Below are positions 50,460 through 59,092 of a stretch of DNA of 64,000 nt, one piece after another. Each line of letters starts with the position of its first letter. Position 1 is the stretch's first letter. The position numbers were made by a program, and so were the translations under genes. The stretch is from an uncultured Hungatella sp. (GTDB lineage Bacteria; Bacillota; Clostridia; Lachnospirales; Lachnospiraceae): the NCBI GenBank assembly GCA_910577935.1, contig CAJTOT010000016.1:15176-79175 (forward strand), given 5' to 3'. Below the pieces are notes generated by a model that had not been told where the DNA came from, did no database searches, and saw nothing but the letters and a program-made list of their open reading frames with translations.

Positions 50460-51854
50460 ATGGAATTACGGAAGAAATCCAAGTCTTATGAAATGGACAT
50501 GTGCAGCGGACCGATTTTTGTGAAGATCGTCATGTTCGCAATTCCCCTGATGCTGTCGGGAATTCTCCAGCTGTTGTTCAACGCGGCGGATATCATCGTG
50601 GTGGGCCGGTTCGCGGGAAGCGAGTCTCTGGCCGCCGTGGGTTCTACGTCGTCCCTGATTAATCTGCTGATCAACGTGTTCATCGGCCTGTCTGTGGGAA
50701 CCAATGTGCTGGTGGCAAGGTATTTCGGAGGCCAGCAGAAGCGTGACCTTGAGGAGACGGTTCATACGGCCATGGTGATGGCAGGCGCCGGAGGCCTGCT
50801 TCTCATTGTCGTGGGCGTGGCGCTGGCGAATCCTATGCTCCGGCTTATGGGGACGCCTGACGACGTGCTTCCTCTGTCGGTGCTGTACATGCAGATATTC
50901 TTTGTGGGGATGCCTGCCAATCTGCTCTACAACTTCGGAAGCGCCGTGCTGCGGGCGGTGGGGGATACCAAGCGCCCTCTGTATTTTCTGCTCATGGCGG
51001 GAATCATCAACGTGGTGCTGAATCTGTTCTTTGTCATCGCTCTTTCCATGGGCGTGGCGGGTGTGGCTCTGGCCACGGTGATCTCCCAGTGCATCTCCGC
51101 GTTTTTGATCGTGCGCTGTCTCATGAAAACCGACGGGGATTACCGCCTGGAGTTAAAGCGGCTGCGGATCGTGAAGAACAAGATGCGCTCCATCGTCAAG
51201 ATCGGCCTGCCGGCAGGGCTACAGGGGGCGGTGTTCTCCGTGTCAAACGTGCTGATTCAGTCCTCGGTGAACTCCTTCGGCTCCGTGGCCATGGCGGGGA
51301 ACACGGCGTCCCAGAATATAGAAGGGTTTGTGTACAATGCCATGAACTCCCTCTATCAGACTGCCTTAAGCTTTACAAGCCAGAATTTCGGCGCCAGAAA
51401 GTACTCCAGGATGAAGAGGATCATGGCTTACTGCCTTCTCCTGGTCACCGGGGTGGGGCTTGTCATGGGAGACGGGGCCCTGCTTTTTGGAAATCAGCTT
51501 CTGGGCATCTATTCTTCAGACCCCCAGGTGATTCAGTACGGCATGAACCGTCTTAGGATCATCGGAAGCACTTACTATATCTGCGGCCTCATGGACTGCA
51601 TGGTAGGAGGCTTAAGGGGGATGGGGTACTCTATAGTGCCTATGTTCGTGTCCCTCACAGGGGCATGCGCCTTCCGGGTGGTGTGGATCTATACCATCTT
51701 TGCCGCCTGCCGGACTTTGCCTGTACTGTACTATTCCTACCCTGTGTCCTGGGGTATCACTCTCGCGGCTCATCTCATCACCTACATCGTCGGCATGAGA
51801 AAGACAAAACGCCGGTGGCTGGTTGGGGCGCCGGAGGATAAAGTAAAAAAATGA
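50460..51854 (+). CDS. MATE family multidrug exporter
   Basis: A 464-residue 12-helix transporter of the MATE family (NorM/DinF-like), exporting drugs or metabolites by sodium or proton antiport. The N-terminal helix region MFAIPLMLSGILQLLFNAADIIVVGRFAGSESLAAVGST is diagnostic, and the symmetric second half begins near residue 240 (IVKIGLPAGLQGAVFSVSNVLI). Start ATG 50460 follows GGGGAGAG. Its own promoter and leader precede it. Ends 60 bases before the valS leader promoter. Confidence 0.93.
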   Translation: MELRKKSKSYEMDMCSGPIFVKIVMFAIPLMLSGILQLLFNAADIIVVGRFAGSESLAAVGSTSSLINLLINVFIGLSVGTNVLVARYFGGQQKRDLEETVHTAMVMAGAGGLLLIVVGVALANPMLRLMGTPDDVLPLSVLYMQIFFVGMPANLLYNFGSAVLRAVGDTKRPLYFLLMAGIINVVLNLFFVIALSMGVAGVALATVISQCISAFLIVRCLMKTDGDYRLELKRLRIVKNKMRSIVKIGLPAGLQGAVFSVSNVLIQSSVNSFGSVAMAGNTASQNIEGFVYNAMNSLYQTALSFTSQNFGARKYSRMKRIMAYCLLLVTGVGLVMGDGALLFGNQLLGIYSSDPQVIQYGMNRLRIIGSTYYICGLMDCMVGGLRGMGYSIVPMFVSLTGACAFRVVWIYTIFAACRTLPVLYYSYPVSWGITLAAHLITYIVGMRKTKRRWLVGAPEDKVKK

Positions 51855-51855
51855 A

Positions 51856-51884
51856 TTGACAAACAGGAGAAAATTGGCTATTAT
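51856..51884 (+). promoter_or_regulatory. promoter of the valS T-box leader
   Basis: TTGACA (51856-51861), 17-base spacer, TATTAT (51879-51884). Predicted start near 51892. Confidence 0.7.
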
Positions 51885-51897
51885 ATCATAAAAGTTA

Positions 51898-51997
51898 CTA
51901 TGAAAGTCCCGCCGCCGATTAGGCGGCATCCATTCAGGTATGCCAAATGCGCCCGCAGGACTTTCATGGGTGGTGGCGCGTCCGCCTCAGGGCGCAT
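51898..51997 (+). other. structured 5' module ahead of the T-box, pseudoknot-capable
   Basis: Arms are interleaved: ATGAAAGTCC (51900-51909) with GGACTTTCAT (51958-51967), and ATGCGCCC (51947-51954) with GGGCGCAT (51990-51997). A GCCGCC/GGCGGC hairpin (51911-51927) lies between. Perfect pairing in an A-B-A'-B' order is the topology of an H-type pseudoknot. It precedes the canonical T-box Stem I. Confidence 0.55.
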
Positions 51998-52018
51998 GCA
52001 GGTTTAGAAAAACAGACA

Positions 52019-52281
52019 ACGGCTGTGAAAAAGAGGAGTAAGCTTCGGAACCTGACAGAGAAAACCGCTTATAAGCTGAAAGGCGGTTTCAGGCAGAGGG
52101 AGCGGAAGGTAGCTTTGGAGCCGGGGCGGTGAACTTTACAGTAGCCGTCTTCGCCTGGTCAGCGTTAGAGGACTGTGGAGTGACAGGGAGCGGGCCTATT
52201 ATGCCGTGAGCGCCCTGTAAGAAAGGTGGTACCGCGGAATCAATTCGCCCTTTGCGTGAGAGATCATGCAGAGGGCTTTTT
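52019..52281 (+). promoter_or_regulatory. T-box riboswitch (valyl-tRNA sensing)
   Basis: The leader senses uncharged tRNA and controls readthrough of a terminator. Stem I closes on ACGGCT (52019-52024) with AGCCGT (52143-52148); stem III has ACAGGG (52183-52188) with CCCTGT (52213-52218); the T-box sequence AAGGTGGTACCGCGG is at 52223-52237; the terminator GCCCTTTGC (52247-52255) with GCAGAGGGC (52268-52276) ends in five T residues. A candidate specifier codon is GUG (52129-52131), matching valine. First gene downstream is a DUF6472 protein, then valS. Confidence 0.88.
52247..52281 (+). terminator. T-box regulated terminator
   Basis: A nine-base-pair stem followed by TTTTT; part of the 52019-52281 riboswitch and mutually exclusive with the antiterminator formed by the T-box. 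Confidence 0.85.
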
Positions 52282-52418
52282 CGTATCACAGGAAAGTTCT
52301 CCGGGCAGGATCGCGCTGGGGCGGAGAGGAATTATGGCGTTTACGCGGCCCGCCGCAGGAGGAGAATCGGTCAGAGGCAGATTCTTATTTTGCCGCAAGA
52401 GAAAAGGAGGGGGATGTT

Positions 52419-52601
52419 ATGCAGGCAAAGAACAGCTGCGACAGCTGCGTCAACTATGTGTACGACCAGGAGTGGGGGTACTATGTATGCGAGGCGAATC
52501 TTGACGAGGACGACATGTCGCGGTTTCTGAGCAGCCATACATTTAACTGTCCTTTTTACCGTCTGGACGATGAATACCAGGTCGTCCGCCGCCAGATGTG
52601 A
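52419..52601 (+). CDS. DUF6472 small cysteine protein between T-box and valS
   Basis: A 60-residue protein with cysteines in CDSCVNY, YYVCEAN and FNCPFYR, spaced as a metal-binding (probably zinc) fold; I recall it as DUF6472. ATG 52419 follows AAAAGGAGG. It is the first gene under T-box control, 65 bases upstream of valS, so its expression should rise with valine limitation. Function unknown. Confidence 0.82.
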   Translation: MQAKNSCDSCVNYVYDQEWGYYVCEANLDEDDMSRFLSSHTFNCPFYRLDDEYQVVRRQM

Positions 52602-52666
52602 GGAGTCGGCTGCCGGCGCCGCAGCAGACGCCGTGAAATCATTTAAAATTCAGAGGAGAGAACAAG

Positions 52667-55309
52667 ATGAAAGAGCTGGAAAAAACTTACAACCCAACCG
52701 CCATTGAGGGGAAGATCTATGAGAGATGGCTGGAGCGGAAATATTTTCACGCGGAGCCGAAGAAAGACAAGAAGCCATTTACCATTGTGATGCCGCCGCC
52801 AAATATCACAGGACAGCTGCACATGGGACACGCGCTGGACAACACCATGCAGGATATACTCACCAGATACAAGAGGATGCAGGGATATGAGGCCCTGTGG
52901 CAGCCGGGGACGGACCACGCGGCTATCGCCACGGAGGTGAAGGTCATCGACAGCCTGAAGCAGCAGGGGATCGAGAAGGCTGACCTGGGGCGCGACGGAT
53001 TTCTGGAGAAATGCTGGGACTGGCGGAAGGAGTACGGCGGAAAGATCATCAACCAGCTCCACAAGCTGGGCTCCAGCGCCGACTGGGACAGAGAGCGGTT
53101 CACCATGGACGAGGGCTGTTCACGGGCGGTTCAGGAGGTGTTCATCAAGCTCCATGAAAAAGGATATATCTACAAGGGCTCCAGGATCATCAACTGGTGT
53201 CCGGTGTGTCAGACCTCCATCTCCGACGCGGAGGTGATTCACCAGGATCAGGAGGGGAATTTTTGGCACATCAACTACCCCATCGCAGGGGAGGAGGGCA
53301 GATTCGTGGAGATTGCCACCACCAGGCCGGAGACGCTCCTGGGGGATACGGCGGTGGCGGTAAACCCGGAAGACGAAAGGTATCGGGACCTGGTGGGGAA
53401 AATGCTCAAACTGCCTCTGACAGACAGGGAGATTCCCGTGATCGCGGACTCCTACGTGGACATGGAGTTCGGGACCGGATGCGTGAAGATCACGCCGGCC
53501 CACGACCCCAACGATTTCGAGGTTGGAAAACGCCATAACCTTCCGGAGCTGAACATCATGAACGACGATGCCACCATCAGGCTGTCCGGCAGCAAGTATG
53601 ACGGCATGGGCAGATATGAGGCGAGAAAGGCCATGGTGGAGGACCTGAAAGAGCTGGGCCTGCTGGTGAAGGTGGTTCCCCACACCCACGCGGTGGGAAT
53701 CCACGACCGCTGCAAGACCACGGTTGAGCCCTTAATCAAGCCCCAGTGGTTTGTGAAGATGGACGAGATGGCAAAGCCTGCCATAGAGGCTTTAAAGACG
53801 GGACAGCTGAAATTTGTCCCGGAGAGTTTCGGGAAAACCTACCTTCACTGGCTGGACGGCATCAGGGACTGGTGCATCTCCAGGCAGCTGTGGTGGGGAC
53901 ACAGGATTCCGGCCTACTACTGCGATGAGTGCGGGAAGATCGTGGTGGCCAGGGAGATGCCCCAGACCTGTCCGGAGTGCGGCTGCAGCCATCTGACCCA
54001 GGACGAGGATACGCTGGACACCTGGTTCAGCTCCGCCCTGTGGCCCTTCTCCACCCTGGGATGGCCGGATAAGACCGAGGATTTGGATTATTTCTATCCC
54101 ACGGATGTGCTGGTGACAGGGTATGACATCATATTCTTCTGGGTGATCCGCATGGTATTTTCAGGTATTGAGCAGACGGGAAAATGTCCCTTCCACACGG
54201 TGCTGATGCACGGACTTGTGAGAGATTCCCAGGGGCGGAAGATGAGCAAGTCCCTGGGAAACGGCATCGACCCTCTGGAGGTTATAGACAAATACGGCGC
54301 CGACGCCCTGCGCATGACGCTGATCACCGGCAACGCCCCAGGCAATGACATGCGGTTCTACTGGGAGAGAGTGGAGAACAGCCGGAATTTTGCCAACAAG
54401 ATATGGAACGCGTCAAGATTTATTATGATGAACATGGAGAAGGCTCCTGACGCCGGGGCAAGGCTTGAAGACCTGACCATGGCCGACAGGTGGATTCTGT
54501 CAAAAGCCAACGGCCTGGCGAGAGAGGTGACGGAGAACTTAGAGCGGTATGAACTTGGAATCGCCCTCCAGAAGGTATATGATTTTGTGTGGGAAGAGTT
54601 CTGCGACTGGTATATCGAGATGGTGAAGCCGAGACTGTGGGAGGAGGAAGACGCCACGAAGGCGGCCGCCATCTGGACTCTGAAGACAGTGCTCATCCAG
54701 TCCCTGAAACTCCTTCACCCCTACATCCCCTTTGTGACCGAGGAGATCTTCTGCAACCTTCAGGAAGAAGAAGAGTCCATCATGATTTCCTCGTGGCCGG
54801 AGTACAGAGACGGGTGGAACTTCCCCCAGGAGGAAAAGTCCGTGGAGGTGATCAAGGAGGCCGTCAGGGCCATCCGCAATGTCCGCGCCTCCATGAACGT
54901 TCCGCCCAGCAAGAAGGCAAAGGTGTACGTGGTTTCCGAGAGCCGGGAGCTGTTGGACATCTTCCGGCACAGCCGCGCTTTCTTCGCTGCCCTGGGCAGT
55001 GCAAGCCAGGTAATTCTCCAGGAGGACAAGGATGGAATCGGCGATGACGCAGTCTCGGCAGTGATCCACCAGGCTGCTATCTACATGCCCTTCGACCAGC
55101 TGGTAGACATTGAGAAAGAGCTGCAGCGCCTGGAGAAAGAAAAACAGAGACTTGAAGGAGAACTGGAGCGGGTAAACAAGATGTTAAACAACGAAAAATT
55201 CACCAGCCGGGCCCCCGAATCCAAAATCGCCGAAGAAAAAGCCAAACAGGCAAAATACACCCAGATGATGGAGCAGGTAAACGAAAGACTGACGCAGCTG
55301 GGAAGATGA
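52667..55309 (+). CDS. valS: valyl-tRNA synthetase
   Basis: An 880-residue class Ia synthetase, attaching valine to tRNA-Val. HIGH-type motif HMGH at residues 52-55 (PPNITGQLHMGHALD), editing domain with ATTRPETLLGDTAVAV, KMSKS at 525-529, anticodon-binding domain, and a C-terminal coiled-coil arm (LEKEKQRLEGELERVNKML). ATG 52667 follows AGAGGAGAG. A tRNA-Val gene lies at 44396. Controlled by the T-box at 52019. Confidence 0.97.
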   Translation: MKELEKTYNPTAIEGKIYERWLERKYFHAEPKKDKKPFTIVMPPPNITGQLHMGHALDNTMQDILTRYKRMQGYEALWQPGTDHAAIATEVKVIDSLKQQGIEKADLGRDGFLEKCWDWRKEYGGKIINQLHKLGSSADWDRERFTMDEGCSRAVQEVFIKLHEKGYIYKGSRIINWCPVCQTSISDAEVIHQDQEGNFWHINYPIAGEEGRFVEIATTRPETLLGDTAVAVNPEDERYRDLVGKMLKLPLTDREIPVIADSYVDMEFGTGCVKITPAHDPNDFEVGKRHNLPELNIMNDDATIRLSGSKYDGMGRYEARKAMVEDLKELGLLVKVVPHTHAVGIHDRCKTTVEPLIKPQWFVKMDEMAKPAIEALKTGQLKFVPESFGKTYLHWLDGIRDWCISRQLWWGHRIPAYYCDECGKIVVAREMPQTCPECGCSHLTQDEDTLDTWFSSALWPFSTLGWPDKTEDLDYFYPTDVLVTGYDIIFFWVIRMVFSGIEQTGKCPFHTVLMHGLVRDSQGRKMSKSLGNGIDPLEVIDKYGADALRMTLITGNAPGNDMRFYWERVENSRNFANKIWNASRFIMMNMEKAPDAGARLEDLTMADRWILSKANGLAREVTENLERYELGIALQKVYDFVWEEFCDWYIEMVKPRLWEEEDATKAAAIWTLKTVLIQSLKLLHPYIPFVTEEIFCNLQEEEESIMISSWPEYRDGWNFPQEEKSVEVIKEAVRAIRNVRASMNVPPSKKAKVYVVSESRELLDIFRHSRAFFAALGSASQVILQEDKDGIGDDAVSAVIHQAAIYMPFDQLVDIEKELQRLEKEKQRLEGELERVNKMLNNEKFTSRAPESKIAEEKAKQAKYTQMMEQVNERLTQLGR

Positions 55310-55416
55310 GAAGCCAAGACGGCGAAAAGCTGAGGCAGTGAGGCCAGGGCAGCGGGAGCTGAAGCGGTGAGGACCCGGGAGGGAGAAGGCGGGAAAAGGG
55401 AAGAGAGGAATTCCCC

Positions 55417-55549
55417 TTACTGTCCAGGCAGGTCTGCGCACTGGCTGCGCTGACCGTATGATAACCTGGGCGGGCGGGCAAAAATCCCGTCAACCCAGGC
55501 GGTTTTCATGGATTTTTGCCGGTTGCTGTGAACGCATGTGAACAGTAAC
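55417..55549 (+). repeat. MITE-like dispersed repeat, copy 2 (complete)
   Basis: About 133 bases bounded by TTACTGT and ACAGTAA, an inverted terminal pair. Internally it matches the copy at 5968: GGTCTGCGCACTGGCTGCGC, and the inverted pair GGCAAAAATCC / GGATTTTTGCC with the hairpin between. No coding capacity. Confidence 0.75.
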
Positions 55550-55590
55550 GAATTCCCCCCCGATTTGTCGCTTTCTGCGAAAAAATCCAG

Positions 55591-55618
55591 TTGCATATTA
55601 GGGGGGGTGTGGTATAAT
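55591..55618 (+). promoter_or_regulatory. promoter upstream of folC
   Basis: TTGCAT (55591-55596), 16-base spacer, perfect TATAAT (55613-55618) with an extended TGG -10 element. Confidence 0.6.
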
Positions 55619-55852
55619 TTTCACGAAAGCGAAGAGCAGCGGGAAAAAGACGACCAAACATTTTTGTCATACTTGCATGTAAGAAAATATCTGGCTGCCT
55701 TTTTCCACAGGGGCCAGGGTTCGTAAGCGAGACGAAGCGAAGCAGAATTCAGCGTCACTGCACAGTAACCCAAAGTCCCATCCCTCCGGCTAGATAAGCA
55801 GAGCCAAATCGAGCCGTTTCCCTCCCCCCCAACTCAAACAGGAGATTCCCCC

Positions 55853-57157
55853 ATGATCAAAGAGGCAGAACAATATCTCAACAACATCCCCATGTGGGCA
55901 TCAAAAAAGAACAGTCTAAAGGCCGTCCGGGATTTCCTCTCAGAACTGGGAAACCCCGACGAGGCCGCAAAGATCATCCATGTAGCGGGAACCAACGGGA
56001 AAGGCTCCGTCTGTTCCTACCTGACATCCATACTGACAAAGGCGGGCTACAAGGTAAAAACCTTCATATCCCCCCACCTGGTCACCACAAAAGAGCGCTT
56101 CATGACAGACGGAGAGCCTGTGGACGACGAGACTTTCTGTCAGGCATTCCGGCGTGTGAAGGATTTGTCAGACACGATGACAGTCAGAGGCTATGGGCCT
56201 CCCACCTATTTCGAATTTCTTTTCTACATGTTCATGGAGATGTGCAGCCGGGAAAAGCCGGATTATATAGTTCTGGAGACAGGGCTGGGAGGCATTCTTG
56301 ACACCACCAACGCGGTGAGCCGCCCGGTTCTTGCGGTCATCACCTCCATCAGCATGGACCACATGCAGTACCTGGGGGACACAATAGAAAAAATCAGCCT
56401 CCAGAAGGCAGGAATCATAAAGCCCGGGGCGCCGCTGGTGTACGACGGCGCCAACCCGGAGAGCAGCCGGATCTTCCAGGCCAGGGCCAAAGAGCTGGGG
56501 TGCAGAGCCTGCCCGGTTTCCAGGAAAAATTACACCCTGAGAAAGCGGGGAGAGACCTACACGGACTTGACGGTCAGAACGGGGACAGGCAGTCTGGACA
56601 TCAGGATTCCCTCCATAGCCGATTACCAGATGGCCAACAGCGCCCTGGCTGTCACCGCGGCTGTGATGCTCCTTGAGACAAACGCCGCCGGGGCTGTCCG
56701 CCCGGAACACATAAAAAAGGGTATAGAGGAGAGCTTCTGGCCGGGGCGGATGGAGGAGGTTCTCCCCCGTGTCTACCTGGACGGAGCCCATAACCAGGGA
56801 GGCATGGAGGCCCTGGCCCGCACCATAGAGAGAATGCAGCAGGAGACCAAAAGGCCTGTGTCCCTCATGTTCGGAGTGGCGTCTGACAAGGAATATCCGA
56901 AGATGATTGAAGAATTGTGCAGCCGCCTGGACATCAGCCATGTGACCATCGTCCACATGCACACGGAGAGAAGCGCCGGGGAGGGAGAGCTGGCCAGGGA
57001 GTTTCAAGAGAGGCTTAAATGTTCCGTGGAGTCCTTTGCAACGGTAGACGAAGGGTGGAACCATTTTCTTGACACGAAGGGGGAGGGATTGGCGTTTTGC
57101 GCAGGCTCCCTTTACCTGGTGGGAGAGGTGAAGGAGATTCTTGCCCGTAAAAGCTGA
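55853..57157 (+). CDS. folC: folylpolyglutamate synthase/dihydrofolate synthase
   Basis: A 434-residue Mur-ligase-type enzyme adding glutamate to folates. The P-loop GTNGKGS is at residues 46-52; other motifs include FISPHLVTTKERFM, ETGLGGILDTTN (family GLGGRLDATN) and the C-terminal domain motif LDGAHNQGGMEAL. ATG follows GGAG. The next frame begins within or 58 bases after its end. With formyl-THF cyclo-ligase (4787) it is the window's second folate enzyme. Confidence 0.94.
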   Translation: MIKEAEQYLNNIPMWASKKNSLKAVRDFLSELGNPDEAAKIIHVAGTNGKGSVCSYLTSILTKAGYKVKTFISPHLVTTKERFMTDGEPVDDETFCQAFRRVKDLSDTMTVRGYGPPTYFEFLFYMFMEMCSREKPDYIVLETGLGGILDTTNAVSRPVLAVITSISMDHMQYLGDTIEKISLQKAGIIKPGAPLVYDGANPESSRIFQARAKELGCRACPVSRKNYTLRKRGETYTDLTVRTGTGSLDIRIPSIADYQMANSALAVTAAVMLLETNAAGAVRPEHIKKGIEESFWPGRMEEVLPRVYLDGAHNQGGMEALARTIERMQQETKRPVSLMFGVASDKEYPKMIEELCSRLDISHVTIVHMHTERSAGEGELAREFQERLKCSVESFATVDEGWNHFLDTKGEGLAFCAGSLYLVGEVKEILARKS

Positions 57158-57215
57158 TATTATCCGCAAAAGCCTGTATGCAGGCGGTGACAGCGTCGAG
57201 GAGGAAGATGAAAAT

Positions 57216-57353
57216 ATGATTGATTTTGAGGAAGAATTAAGCCATTATAAGCCCAGCCTGGAGATCGACGCGGTGGAAGACGCCATCGGAAAAAGCGACC
57301 TGACAGATATGACGGATATTATGATGGATTTGATCAAAGAGAGAAAAGAGTAG
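57216..57353 (+). CDS. small acidic protein paired with the TPR-membrane protein
   Basis: A 45-residue acidic protein (MIDFEEELSHYKPSLEIDAV...IMMDLIKERKE) ending four bases before the TPR gene. ATG 57216 has GAGGAGGAAG upstream; a TTG at 57141 would give a 70-residue version overlapping folC. A conserved MIDFEEEL start of this kind is familiar to me in Lachnospiraceae beside TPR genes. Probably interacts with its neighbour. Confidence 0.55.
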   Translation: MIDFEEELSHYKPSLEIDAVEDAIGKSDLTDMTDIMMDLIKERKE

Positions 57354-57357
57354 GTCT

Positions 57358-58662
57358 ATGGATTATGCAAAAAGATGCCGGCGGATAGCCAACGGTTATT
57401 ATAACCAGGGACTGGAGAAGGCGAAGATACGGGATCTGACAGGTGCAGCGGAATGTCTGAAAAAAAGTCTTCACTTTAATAAATATCAGACAGATGCCAG
57501 AAATCTTCTGGGATTAATCTACTATGAGATGGGAGAGACCGGCGAGAGTCTGGTGCAGTGGGTGATCAGCATGAATCTCCAGCCGGATGGGAACCGGGCG
57601 GAAGTGTACCTTGGGGAGATCCAGGGAAGACGGGGAAAGCTGGAGGCAGAGAACCAGAATATAAGAAAGTACAATCAGGCGCTTTACCAGGCCCAGACGG
57701 GAAGCGATGACTTGGCCATTCTGCTTCTGGGCCGGGTGGTGGAATTTAACCCCCATTTTGTCAAGGCCCACCTGGTTCTCGCCCTGCTCCACATGGGGCA
57801 CAAAGATTATACCAAGGCGGGAAAATCCTTGCAGAAGGTGCTGCAGATTGACAAGAACCATCCCAAGGCCCTGTGGTACATGTCCATCGTCAAGGCCAAC
57901 ACCGGGCGGGCGGAGGTGGAGAAGAAAAAGATGGACACCGCATTTTCCCACCGCCAGATGCAGGACGATGACGTGATTCTTCCGCCGACTTACAAGGAGA
58001 CCACCGGGTGGCTGACCATCATCAATATCATGGCCGGCCTGGTTCTGGGGGCCGCGGTCATCTGGTTTCTGGTGATGCCTGCCCTGGAGAGACAGCTGAA
58101 CCACCAACATAATCAGGAGCTGAACAGTGTGCTGGAGCAGGTGAACCAAAAGAACATGGAGCTGGATTCCGTGAAGGAGCTGCTTGCGGCGGCGGAGACG
58201 GAGCGCGACAGCGCCCTGTCAGATCTTCAGAACATGCAGACCGACGAGGAGGGGGTGATCCGGCAGTACCAGAGGCTGGTTGTGATATTGAAAGCAAGAG
58301 AAGCCGGAGATATGAACACGGTGGCAGCCACATACGCGGAGATGGATGGGAGCCTGATCACAGACCCTGACATGGCGGCTGTGGTGGCGGAGGTTCGGTC
58401 CTACATGGAGACAGAAGGCTACCAGGTGCTGGCAAACCTGGGGAACGAGGCCAGAGACGCCGGCAGCCACGAGAGCGCCCTGGACTATTATCAGAAGAGC
58501 CTGGCCGTGAAGGGGGACAACCCCCAGGTGATCTACGACATGGCCCTCATCTACCAGGCGAGAGAAGAGAGGGACACGGCAAATGAACTGTTCGGGCAGG
58601 TGATTATGAATTACTCGGGGTCAGAGCTGGCTGCCCTGGCAAAAGAAGCGAGAGGATATTGA
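57358..58662 (+). CDS. TPR-membrane-coiled-coil-TPR protein
   Basis: A 434-residue protein with an N-terminal cytosolic TPR array (about residues 5-190, e.g. ARNLLGLIYYEMGETGESL), one membrane helix (about 216-242, INIMAGLVLGAAVIWFLVMP), a coiled coil (about 245-300, LNSVLEQVNQKNMELDSV) and an extracytoplasmic C-terminal TPR array (ESALDYYQKSLAVKGDNP...). It spans the membrane once and could carry signals or assemble complexes on both sides. Position between folC and spoIIA, with an acidic partner upstream. No family name known to me. Confidence 0.8.
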   Translation: MDYAKRCRRIANGYYNQGLEKAKIRDLTGAAECLKKSLHFNKYQTDARNLLGLIYYEMGETGESLVQWVISMNLQPDGNRAEVYLGEIQGRRGKLEAENQNIRKYNQALYQAQTGSDDLAILLLGRVVEFNPHFVKAHLVLALLHMGHKDYTKAGKSLQKVLQIDKNHPKALWYMSIVKANTGRAEVEKKKMDTAFSHRQMQDDDVILPPTYKETTGWLTIINIMAGLVLGAAVIWFLVMPALERQLNHQHNQELNSVLEQVNQKNMELDSVKELLAAAETERDSALSDLQNMQTDEEGVIRQYQRLVVILKAREAGDMNTVAATYAEMDGSLITDPDMAAVVAEVRSYMETEGYQVLANLGNEARDAGSHESALDYYQKSLAVKGDNPQVIYDMALIYQAREERDTANELFGQVIMNYSGSELAALAKEARGY

Positions 58663-58668
58663 GAGGAC

Positions 58669-58706
58669 AAAAGACATTGCAGAAGATTTTTTGCGGTGTC
58701 TTTTTT
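58669..58706 (+). terminator. intrinsic terminator of the TPR-membrane protein gene
   Basis: AAAAGACA (58669-58676) pairs with TGTCTTTT, with a TTTTTT run to 58706. It separates the operon from spoIIAA. Confidence 0.75.
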
Positions 58707-58737
58707 CTATATAAATGAAAGAGAGGCGTGATGACTT

Positions 58738-59079
58738 ATGGCGGAACCCACATTTACATATGAGGCAAAGGAGCAGGTGCTTGTGATCCATCTGCCCAGG
58801 GAGCTGGACCACCACAACTGCAGAAACTTGAGAAATGAGACAGACCTTCTGCTGGCAGAAAATTATATTCGGAAGCTGGTGTTTGATTTTTCCAGAACAG
58901 AGTTTATGGATTCCTCGGGAATAGGAATTCTCCTGAACCGCTACAAGGAGATGGAGAGAAGCGGCGGGAAGGTGGCTATCTACGGTGCAGGTTCCCAGAT
59001 CGTGAGGGTGCTGACCATCGGAGGCCTGGGAAAGCTGGTGCCCCGGTATGATTCCAAAGAGGCGGCGATCGCAGAATAG
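58738..59079 (+). CDS. spoIIAA: anti-sigma F factor antagonist SpoIIAA
   Basis: A 113-residue STAS-domain protein. The phosphorylation segment is FMDSSGIGILLNR, with Ser59 expected to be phosphorylated by SpoIIAB and dephosphorylated by SpoIIE to release sigma F in the forespore. Full family length. First gene of the spoIIA operon; its stop is 13 bases before spoIIAB. Confidence 0.95.
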   Translation: MAEPTFTYEAKEQVLVIHLPRELDHHNCRNLRNETDLLLAENYIRKLVFDFSRTEFMDSSGIGILLNRYKEMERSGGKVAIYGAGSQIVRVLTIGGLGKLVPRYDSKEAAIAE

Positions 59080-59092
59080 GAGGAGAAGGATT

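Larger units (their letters stand above)
55310..55852. other. 543-base intergenic region with repeat copy 2 and folC promoter
   Basis: No gene is supported. It contains the dispersed repeat 55417-55549, the promoter 55591-55618, and a second CACAGTAAC end-like motif near 55758. About 230 bases of leader precede folC; no riboswitch was recognised. Confidence 0.55.

Noticed and set aside
55538..55726. 62-codon frame upstream of folC
   Set aside because: It starts inside the dispersed repeat, crosses the promoter and lacks a ribosome binding site.
58649..58657. SigH-type -35 (AGAGGATAT) upstream of spoIIAA
   Set aside because: No matching GAAT -10 at 11-13 bases, and it lies inside the preceding gene's end.
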